A stretch of DNA of 64,000 nt from Argopecten irradians. Lineage: Eukaryota; Mollusca; Bivalvia; Pectinida; Pectinidae. The DNA lies in assembly GCF_041381155.1 (NCBI RefSeq), contig NC_091147.1:31593349-31657348 (forward strand), written 5' to 3'. The translations under genes and the position numbers were made by a program. A model generated the notes under the pieces. The model did no database searches and was not told the origin of the DNA. It saw only the letters and a list, made by a program, of their open reading frames with translations. The stretch's first letter is position 1; each line of letters starts with the position of its first letter. This document shows positions 55,474-64,000 of this stretch, in pieces.

Positions 55474-57296
55474 CTACTGTTGTCTCCTAAGATAGGTTGT
55501 AGTTAATTCATTATCAGAAATTCACTTAAGGTTATTGTAATCTGATATTTTAGACCTATTATTGATGGCTTAATTTATTATTGACTTGCTTAAATTATTG
55601 TGACAGAGTTTCTATGGACAATTCTCTAATTTAATTGTAAAAACTTACCAATTCAGAAGTACAGAGAGGGAGTTGTTCATTGAGAAAACATAATTGGATA
55701 ATTACTAATATTGCCCATGTATTTATATTTATAATACTGTAATATCATTTTCCATCACCAATATCTTGTAAACATTAATTGTTATTGTTGAATTTGAAAA
55801 TGTTTAATAATACAAAGAATCAGTAATTTACCTTTGGACTTCTAGTTTTCTTTTAAGTTAAGTCTTTTGGAAGTGATAAATAAGTATTTGACAGGGCGTA
55901 CGGTTATAGAACTCGAAGATACATCTACTAGTGGTCCAAGAGGACCTGAAGAATAATAGACTGAGGAAAGTGGTCTGTGACCACACTACTTGTCCTGGTC
56001 AGACTTGACCCACAAGGAAACAGGATTGTAAAGAGAGTGTAGAGGAGGGCAAGAGCCTGAATTATACATATACACACAACCCCAGTTTCGTTACAGTATT
56101 AACACTCTCCATGCGTCGTAATGTTTACCGAGTCATTTGTTGGGATTGTCGCTGCTCCATTGCCTTTCCTTTCGCATTTTAGGTGAGTCAGTTGGTTGTT
56201 TTGGCGGAAACCTTTTGGTTCAAAACTACGGTAGCCAGTTTTGTTTACTACGGAGAGTGGTGGATGTTGCGCTTGCGTTAAGATTGAACTGCACTGATAG
56301 CCGGTCGGGAGGACGCATTAGGATTCCCATAATAAATATTAATTTCTTCGCATACAGAGCGATTTTGATTGGAGATTTTATTTTTCTATTTCATAAGAAA
56401 TTATACTGGATATATTAACACCATTTTACCGATTTTAGCCCTTCTTTGCCCGACTATTCGCTTTAAACACTATTTTTTCAATAAATGGCACAAATCATTC
56501 CTACATTTGAAAAGAATTTAACATATTTTAGATTCACTAGAAATCCATGCCAGTAGGAACGAGGATTCCTTCGTCTTTTCGTAAGTTGCGAACACCTTTG
56601 TGAAACGCACTTACGAATTTCTTAGGTTTTGCGTAACTTTTTCGTAAATATTTACGAACGCTCGTAAGTTACGAAGCTTTGTGAAACGATACCCAGGTCT
56701 GTAAGTTTTGATGATGTGTAATCAGTAAATCAAAATGTGTGTAGTAGGCCTATAAATAAAATAGTGTTCTTTTTAATCAATTTTAGCTTGAGCGTTTTAT
56801 TTAGAACAATTGTAAGATGGATCTAAAATTCTCAAGTGATCACTCATTTACCATATATGGAAGTGTGGATTTAAACAAGATTATTTGAAGTTAGATTAAG
56901 ATTCCTCACTTGTTTATATGGTACTGAGGGATTACGTGCCCGTCCGGTATATATTCTTTCATACCTACGGGTGCAATACTGGCTGATCTAGGGCAATACA
57001 TTCATGTTCCCTGAGGCTGTATTGCATGGCTAACCATGCAATAAAGCCTCGTGACGTCACGGCGTCATCAAAATTTCTATTTCCTCGGTAAAATTTCAAC
57101 ATTTTCTCACAATCTTTACTGCTTTTACAATACAGGAGATGCAAACAACGGAATTTGTGTTGGAAATATCACGTAATTTTTCATGTATGGAAAATTGACT
57201 TTCAGTCGTGGATTTCTTCGATTCTATTGCAAAATAGCGGGATAGTATAGTTGTAAAATTGCAATAAAACGTCGAGGTATGAAAGAAAAATAATTT
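55474..57296. other. Non-coding stretch
   Basis: No gene supported. A 93-codon frame near 56137 has no family features. Inverted words built on CGTAAGTTACG at 56580-56690 resemble those at 34975-35050 and may be a decayed MITE. 56945-57060 carries ACCTACGGGTGCAATACTGG and a GTGACGTCACGGCGTCATCA stretch that looks like the start of the hairpin-rich repeat that follows. Confidence 0.4.
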
Positions 57297-57835
57297 TTCA
57301 AAAGTGGATATGAAGGATTATTAGTATCTTACAAGGGTCTGTGAAGTGGACAGGGATATCTCAACCCGAGTGAAAGATTTTGGCCGGTCAACCCGAGGCT
57401 TGCCGAATGTTGACGGCCAAAATCTTTCACGAGGGTTGAGATATCCCTGTCCACTTCGCGATATTCACAGACCAATGTTTGGTTCTTTTTCTCCCATACG
57501 TAGTAGACAAAATGATGAAATTTCACTTGGTTTCCAGCTTTCTCATCGCACCATTATCGCAGGAACGTGTTTATACGTGTCAAAATTGATGACGTCATCT
57601 ACATGTATTGATGACGTCACGTTATTGTCTAGTGCGTGTGAGCTGTCTTACATCCCCTGTGTAAGATAGAGATATCTTTTCCCTAGCAACCACAGGATAT
57701 CCCTTTGAAGTATGGGAGAATGGGCTATTCTACCCTCGGGATCACAAAATGTAGCAAAACCCTCGGCAAGCCTCGGGTTTTACTACATTTTGTGACCCTC
57801 GGGTAGAATAGCCCTATCCTTCATATCCGCATATC
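57297..57835. repeat. Double-hairpin repeat
   Basis: Hairpin 1 (about 57337-57478) has about 60-base arms starting GTCTGTGAAGTGGACAGGGA, around CCGAGGCTTGCCGAATG. Hairpin 2 (about 57722-57816) has about 40-base arms starting GGGCTATTCTACCCTCGGG, around CCCTCGGCAAGCCTCGGG. An outer inverted pair, GTGGATATGAAGGAT (57304) and ATCCTTCATATCCGC (57816), brackets both. It is non-coding and probably a foldback-type transposon. Confidence 0.75.
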
Positions 57836-58597
57836 AAAGAGTCTTATAGTATTATACCCTACCCAAGAATTATCATATATCAATCTTACTTTTGTTGCTT
57901 CAATGGCATGGCTTCAATTTTTATTATGAGAATGTAAAACGATATCGATAATTTTGTAGACTCACAAATGTTATTAACTTACAAATAATACCACACTCAT
58001 CATCATCTCCTGAAATTTTTAATTAAAATAAATATCAAAGTACTGAAAGTATTAAATGGCTCGGTATCGAGGATAGGAGGAATATATTTCTAAGGTCAAT
58101 ACTACTGTACAATAAGAAATAAATTTGGCTGGTGTTCCTTCCAGTTTGGACTTTTGAGGATTCCTTGGACACCAAGGTGTAAAATAAGAGACACATACTA
58201 AAATCTTGGAAGCCCATTCTAATATTTCCTATGATGTTATATGTCAAATAATTTTATAACACCTTTAGCATTTTCCTTGTTAATTTGATGTTAATGAAAA
58301 TATCCATTCTTAATGACTATTGTCATCAAGTTCCTGGGACCACAGTATCAGTTAACAAGTATTGTTTTGAAGCAGAGAAAGACGAGGCAAACTTTTCTAT
58401 GTCAAAATGTCTTAAATATAGAATATGTCTGTCCTCTTGAAGACTTATCAATATCACCATGTGGTTTTTGAATAAATTGGTCAATTGGTCTACTCTTAAC
58501 AAGTTTTTGTAATTATTCTTTTGTAAAATCCGAACTACAATTCAAACCGGATAACTTGTTAGCTCACCATAGACCATGAAATTGTTTGTACACTTTC
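57836..58597. other. Spacer with partial piggyBac-type MITE
   Basis: 57915-58035 (GAATGTAAAACGATATCGAT, TTTTGTAGACTCACAAATGTT) matches the interior of the 400-bp MITE family but lacks its ends, so it is a decayed fourth copy. The rest shows nothing recognisable. Confidence 0.5.
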
Positions 58598-58601
58598 TTA
58601 A

Positions 58602-59001
58602 AGGCCCACTACCTTTCCGGAGCAAAATTTAAAGGTTTCTTAAAAACATTAATAACAAAAGAAAATATATATCGATGGCTTAAGATGAGGTTACAACACC
58701 AAACATATGCAAGATTTCCTGTCTAATGTACGATAACAGTGGAGATTCATTTCGCTGTTTTGCCGTCTGGCGCAGTGATCGTCAACTACCGCGCGGCATT
58801 AAGGACGACGGCGGGAAACATAAAACGACCCGCGTTATAAAAATTATTATTTTATTTATGCTAATTAAACAGTTCTGAAGGTGATGATAAGTGTGCTAGT
58901 AAACGTATAGTTAATAACTTCTGCGACTCTACAAAATTATTGATCTCGTTTTACATTCCTATTTTAAAAATTAAAAGCCGTTTCGGAAAGGTAGTGGCCC
59001 T
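58602..59001 (-). mobile_element. piggyBac-type MITE copy 3, intact TTAA flanks
   Basis: 400 bases, AGGCCCACTACCTTTCCGG ... AAGGTAGTGGCCCT, flanked by TTAA on both sides (58598-58601 and 59002-59005). It is the opposite orientation of the copy at 35257 and nearly identical to it. TTAA duplication is diagnostic of piggyBac-type movement. Confidence 0.9.
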
Positions 59002-59005
59002 TTAA

Positions 59006-59513
59006 CTTCAGGATTGTTTTACAAAATTACAAATGAATTTTTCTACATTTTTTATTTTCAAATCCCCATACCTCTGATGAGTATAATAAAACTGTCATTA
59101 CAAGTGAATCAAATATTTTCAGTTTAAGATGAACAGGAAGAGATACATTCCTTTATTTCTTATAAATAGCAAACACCGATTTAATTGTTTGTTCAGCAGG
59201 TTTTTTCCCTTTCTTTAAAAACGCTACCATTAACATTATTTTCTATACCTAGATATGTAAACAATTCTTATAAATCTAATTCTGTATTCCATAACATCAA
59301 CTGGTGTTGTTGTACCGATTTACGTCTTGAGAATATCTCAATTTTTTTTTCTTTCTGATATTAAGTTCTAATTTCTATGTTATGCAATATTGTTAAAATT
59401 CATGTAACATTTGTTGTAGACCATCAGATATTTCTGATATCATAACAGTGTTATTGGCAAATAATATGATAAAAAGTTTGGGATATATTCCAATGTCATA
59501 TACCGTAAAAACT
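59006..59513. other. AT-rich spacer
   Basis: Nothing coding. A few short T-runs and poly-T tracts. Confidence 0.4.
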
Positions 59514-59528
59514 AGTATAATTTGCGCA

Positions 59529-62500
59529 ATTAGAAAACAATTTAGAAAACAGAAATTTTGTATCAAAAGTCATTCCGAAACTTGAGAAGGAAAATGGGGA
59601 GTTTATTACTAATCAATATGAAATTCTTAGTGAAGTAAAGACCTTCTATGAACAATTATACTCTGTCGACAATGACATAGAAGAAGTAAATTTAGATGAA
59701 TTTTTAGATGGTTTTGAAGTTTCAAAATTAAAGGATACAGAATCTTTAAGTTTGGAAGGGCTAATAACATATGAGGAGGCATCAGTAACTCTTAAAAATA
59801 TGAAACATAATAAAAGCCCCGGGTCAGACGGGTACACATCAGAGTTTTTCAAATGTTTCTGGAAAAAATTAGGATTTTTTGTTGTCAGATCTATTAATCA
59901 TGGTTACTTAAATGGTCAGCTTTCAATTACACAACGTCAGGGCATTATTACCTGCATTCCAAAGCCAAACAAATCAAAATATTTCATTAAAAACTGGCGT
60001 CCCATTTCTTTATTAAATATTGTTTATAAAATTGCCTCTGGAACAATAGCTAACAGACTTAAAAATATTTTGGATAAAATTATAAATTCAGATCAGACTG
60101 GTTTTATTTCTGGCAGATATTTAGGGGAAAACACTAGATTAGTTTATGACATCATGCAATACACTGAGGAATTTGATATCCCTGGAATGCTGTTAATTCT
60201 TGATTTTGAAAAAGCTTTTGACTCAGTGTCCTGGAAATTTATAGATGAAACTCTTAAATATTTTAATTTTGGAAACAGTATTAGGAATTGGATAAAAGTT
60301 TTACATTGTAATGCTAGCTCTGCAATTAATCAGGGAGGTAATTTGTCTTCTTTTTTTAATATTATGCGCGGTTGTCGTCAAGGCGATCCAATTGCCCCTT
60401 ATATATTTATTATCTGTGCAGAAGTTTTAGCCATTCGTATTAGAAATAACAGAGATATTGTTGGTATAAATGTAGAAAATTGTAATATTTTAAATTCTCA
60501 ATATGCTGATGATACATCCTTAATACTTGATGGTACCGAAAATTCATTAAGGGCTGCAGTTATGGAATTAAATACTTATGCAAAAATTTCAGGACTTAAA
60601 ATTAATACAGGAAAATCTCAGGTTATTTGGATTGGTAGTAAAAAGTATAGCAGTGATACACTAATGCCAGGCTTGAACTTGCAATGGGGGGTTACTAAAT
60701 TTACACTTCTAGGTATTGAATTTCATGTCGATCTTCACAAAATACCAAAATTGAACTATGATGATATAAAAAAATAATTAAACTCAAAAATCTATTGCAG
60801 ACATGGAACAGAAGGAAAATTTCACCAATTGGTAGAATCTGTATTATAAAATCTCTTTTGATCTCGCAATTAAATCATCTTTTTATCTCGCTTCCAAATC
60901 CGGATGAAGGTTTTGTAAAACAGCTCAACAGTATTCTTTTTAACTATCTATGGAATAGTGGTTCAGATAAAGTTAAGAGAGATGTAATTATACAAAGTTA
61001 TATGGATGGAGGCTTAAAAATGATCAATCTCACAGCTTTTATAGATTCATTAAAAATTGGGTGGATAAGGAGAATATTTAGATCTAATGGTAAATGGCGT
61101 ATGATTCTAAACTCTAAAGTTAATTTTCATCATTTGGCGAATTTTGGAAGTGAATACCTTAGTAAGATTTTGACAAATTGTAGAAATGCTTTCTGGAAAG
61201 ATGTTTTTACAGCATGGTACAAATTAAGATCAAAGGGGAACCAGTTAAAAGCAGAAGAATACTCTGTATTCAAAATTCCAATTTGGTACAACAAAAATAT
61301 TATTGTTGGAAACAAAACTGTTTGTTACATATCTTGGTTTAGAAAGGGAATCATAACCATACAAGACTTATTAAAAAGTGTTTCTCCATATTCTTTCTTT
61401 ACGTATGATGAATTCTGTAATATTTATGGTGCGATAAGTAATTATCTTCAGTATCATGGACTTATATCTAGCATTAAAAAGTATCTGAAAAATGTACATG
61501 TACCAAATGAAAAATTATTTTACCCAATTATTCCTTTTAGCCTTGAATTAATATTGAAAAATAACCGTGGAGTCCAAGATTTTTACAGAGTTCTAGTTAA
61601 AAATGATACGGCTATAACTGGCCAGCATAAATGGAGAACCTCTTTTGACTATGCTCAAGAAATGTGGAAACAAATATACAATATACCCTTCATGTCTACT
61701 AATAATACTAAACTTCAATGGCTTCAGTTCAGAATTTCCCATCATATTCTAACAACTAATACATATCTTTGTAAAATTGGTCTTTCAAATAATCCTCACT
61801 GTATGTTATGTGCATTAGAAAGGGAGACAATCATACATCTTTTTTGGGAATGCTCTGAAGTTCAGAACTTTTTAGCCAATTTTGAAAACCTTTTGGATAT
61901 TCTTTTTATTCCTTTTGCTATTAATAAAGAAACTATGCTTTTTGGGAAACTAGATCAAAATTGTATATATCATAGGATTGATAATGAAATTGTTCTTTAT
62001 ATTAAACATTATATTTACAAAACTAGATGCTTACATGGTTCATTAAATGTGACAGCTTTTTTAAACTCTATTAAAGAGTATTACTATATTCAAAAATATA
62101 TAGCTTTTGGTAAAGGAGAAAAAGAAATTAATAGATTCAATAAAGATTGGCAAAAATGGTTAAAACTAGTGGAACTTGCAAACCCCTGACAGTTTGTCCA
62201 TATTTTAAATTGAATTAAAATAGTTATTTATACATGTTTTTCCATGTGTCATGCTTGCACTATGTATATATTTGTATAGAGCTGTGAAGTGATATCCATT
62301 CTCTGTCCTTTCCCCCCCCCCCCTTTTTTTTCTCTCTATCTCTTATGTTAATTGTTTATTTATTAGTTTATATACCATCCCTCTTCATACCTTTATCCCC
62401 CTTTACCTTCTTCCCATCTCCCCATCTGTTTTTTTTTCTTACCCCCTGCCCCTTTTTCATAAATAATAATAAAAAACAATGTAAACAATAATAATGTGTA

Positions 62501-62611
62501 TGAGAGAAAAAAGCCAGAATGGATGGAAATGGAAGTAATATGTATATATATGTATGTAGCAAATGTCTTTGTTAAAACATTGTTTGGAAAATAAAAAAAT
62601 TAAAAAAAAAA
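59529..62611 (+). mobile_element. L1/Tx1-like LINE, 5' truncated
   Basis: Flanked by AGTATAATTTGCGCA at 59514-59528 and 62612-62626 (15-bp target duplication). It ends in an A-rich tail. The 5' end starts within ORF2 between endonuclease and RT. There is no RNase H, unlike the other LINE family in this window. Confidence 0.93.
59535..62189 (+). pseudogene. L1/Tx1-like ORF2 fragment: RT and C-terminal domain, one frameshift
   Basis: The frame from about 59535 gives FVSKVIPKLEKENGEFITN and FYEQLYSVD, the usual pre-RT linker. RT to 60777 has NMKHNKSPGSDGYTSEFFK, NWRPISLLNIVYKI, DQTGFISGRYLGENTR, LLILDFEKAFDSVSW, RGCRQGDPIAPYIF and NSQYADDTSLI (catalytic Y-A-D-D). A single frameshift in an A7 run at 60768-60774 ends it. 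The other frame, from about 60778 to 62189, carries the thumb and C-terminal part: RRKISPIGRICIIKSLLI, FNYLWNS, GGLKMINL, and a late Cys/His cluster C-x2-C-x6-H-x4-C (CMLCALERETIIHLFWEC). It would prime reverse transcription at a nick. This copy lacks endonuclease and is shifted. Confidence 0.9.
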
Positions 62612-62626
62612 AGTATAATTTGCGCA

Positions 62627-63011
62627 GGTACTTTTGTTTGTTTTCTTTTATTGGCCACCGTAACCTGAAACTGAAATATCTAGCAGATGTCCAAAACATC
62701 GGCGGTCTGGTCCGCCGTACTCCGTGCACATGTCAATGTTTTAAGATATTACACATGAATAGTAATCAGGAATATTTGAAAAGAGTAGAATATATTTACT
62801 TAAATTGGCACAATAAGTAATTAGTGTGTTTGAGATCATTAACAATCAACAGCAATCAGCTAGCGGATACGTAGTTTAGCTTGCAACGAATACAGTGTGC
62901 ATAATTTGTCAAGATTTGTAAGAAAAATATTCTTTTCCACCAGGTAAGATTCTAAGTCATAAAGGTAGATTGAAAATAGGAAGGGAGATAAAATAACCAG
63001 ATAAATATTTG
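62627..63011. other. Spacer
   Basis: No gene supported. ATTGGCCACCGTAACCTG and GCGGTCTGGTCCGCCGTAC look unremarkable. Confidence 0.35.
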
Positions 63012-63270
63012 TAGCGGGATCAGACTGGGTTGATTATCGGTGATCAGGTAGCTCAGTCGGAAGAGCTACATTTTCTTCTCTCCTACGGCTGTGATGTTTG
63101 AAAGGGTCTCGTATGTATTCAAAAAAGGAGGGAGGAGTGTAGCGGGACTGGACTGGGTCGATTATCGATGACCAGGTAGTTCAGTCGGTAGAGCACTCAG
63201 CTAGTGTTCGGAGAGTCCCGGGATCGAATCCCGGTCTTGCCGCTACATTTTCTCCTCTCCTGTTACATAT
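63012..63270 (+). mobile_element. tRNA-derived SINE, two tandem copies
   Basis: Copy 1 (63012-63137) and copy 2 (63139-63270) both start GTAGCGGGA(T/C) and share GACTGGGT(T/C)GATTATCG. Both carry an A-box-like TAG(C/T)TCAGTCGG. Copy 2 also has AGAGCACTCAGCTAGTGTTC and a B-box region GGGATCGAATCCC. Both then run into CTACATTTTCT(T/C)CTCTCCT. The tRNA-like part of copy 2 (about 63170-63245) cannot form a good acceptor or anticodon stem, so it is a SINE head and not a working tRNA gene. Confidence 0.65.
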
Positions 63271-64000
63271 GGTACCATACTGTGACCGGAGCCCTGGTCG
63301 GATTGGGCAGGTCACGTTAGAATTGATGTTGTAGTAGTTCGTCATGATATGGGGGAATTAGCGGGGCACAATTAACACATAGTATATGATACGAATGTTT
63401 ATTTACAGATGAGAGGAATTATTACACATAATCCAATGATGATACACAATAGTCACAAATATATATACAGTTGAAGTCGTAGAGGAAAGTCAAGTCACCA
63501 TGATGAATTAGTCAATTAATGCTATGTATCCGTAATAAACTTCATATAAAATCCAGTAAGTAGAGGAAAAATCCAAATATAAGAATCTCTGACTCTATAC
63601 TCCTAACTGAACTCTCCAACTAACTCTTAACTAACTGACTGATGTATCTCCTTTTATAAGCAATATTAAATCTACTCTAAATTATAGTGACAGGTGCACG
63701 TGGCAATTGCCGTTTTACTCAAAGTTCTCAATATAGAGTGACATGTATTTCTCAAGGCAAAAATAGGTGAGAAACAATTAACATGTCTATAAATATAAGT
63801 GAAAGGTTTGAGATAATTGAAGGCTTAATCCTTTCCTGTTTGTCCCAGGAGTAAGGGATTAACTCTGGCACCTTTAGCTAGGATTTACTTAACAATATAG
63901 ATAATTGATTACAGGTAAAAATAAAAATGACTTACATATGACAGAAATGGTCTAGATAATGATTTTATATTAATTTCCAATAAAATATATGGACTAATTC
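63271..64000. other. Non-coding window end
   Basis: AT-rich, nothing coding seen. GTTTATTTACAGATGAGAGG near 63398 and the AATTATTACACA that follows distantly recall TTTATTACACACAAACGGAG near 488, possibly ends of the same repeat family. Confidence 0.35.

Noticed and set aside
56137-56418. 93-codon ORF
   Set aside because: No motif, biased composition or splice context; judged to be chance.
63170-63245. Functional tRNA gene
   Set aside because: A- and B-box-like words are present, but the acceptor stem (GACCAGG against TCTTGCC) and the anticodon stem do not pair. It fits a SINE head.

Overview
The window is animal nuclear DNA: AT-rich and repeat-dense, with spliced genes carrying GT/AG introns and many transposon families. 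The mix (elements resembling the Helitron-related 'pearl' repeats known from bivalves, a tRNA-derived SINE, I/Nimb-like and L1/Tx1-like LINEs, a Mag-type Ty3/gypsy element, a Polinton-like gene block with a BIR gene) fits a lophotrochozoan, most likely a bivalve mollusc. The species is inferred and cannot be proved here.

Layout. 1-4.2 kb: a four-exon host gene (1628-4153, +) for a type II membrane protein with a DUF1647-like lumenal domain, including a 105-base exon. 4.2-9.6 kb: microsatellites, a Helentron/pearl-like element with about twelve 157-bp units (5974-8064), then unassigned decayed repeat DNA. 9.9-12.4 kb: a compact minus-strand block of five ORFs (PC4-like, BIR zinc finger, two unknown, Polinton-type DDE integrase) that runs into a 10-N assembly gap. 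Its upstream DNA holds three perfect TGACGTCA sites. 12.5-21.7 kb: stacked tandem arrays (160 bp, 91 bp, 4 x 263 bp, 36 bp and about 130 x 40 bp). A terminal coding exon (16101-16547) ends where the 40-bp array begins. 21.7-24.5 kb: a LINE endonuclease relic split by a small DNA transposon, and a second Helentron-like element.

24.5-32.8 kb: a decayed Ty3/gypsy element split by LINE copy A. 32.9-36.3 kb: a foldback element, a tyrosine-recombinase pseudogene holding a MITE, and two piggyBac-type MITEs. 37.6-54.6 kb: LINE copies B (with a tiny copy C nested inside), D and E, all one I/Nimb-like family. E is the longest at 6 kb and has both ORFs. Between B and D lies a 2.16 kb element bounded by two 467-bp direct repeats that carries one zinc-knuckle/coiled-coil ORF. 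54.9-64 kb: a 513-bp transposon with a 9-bp target duplication, hairpin-rich repeats, more piggyBac-type MITEs, an L1/Tx1-like LINE (59529-62611) and a tandem tRNA-derived SINE.

How the parts relate. Most of the coding sequence belongs to mobile elements, and nearly all of it is broken. Direct target-site duplications give a relative order: gypsy before LINE A, LINE B before LINE C, LINE relic before the 95-bp element. The most unusual items are the Polinton-like block with BIR and PC4-like genes behind a CRE-like cluster, the two-repeat single-ORF element, the foldback pair whose cores are in opposite orientation, and the long 40-bp satellite that starts at a stop codon. Only the DUF1647 gene and the 16.1 kb exon look like ordinary host genes.
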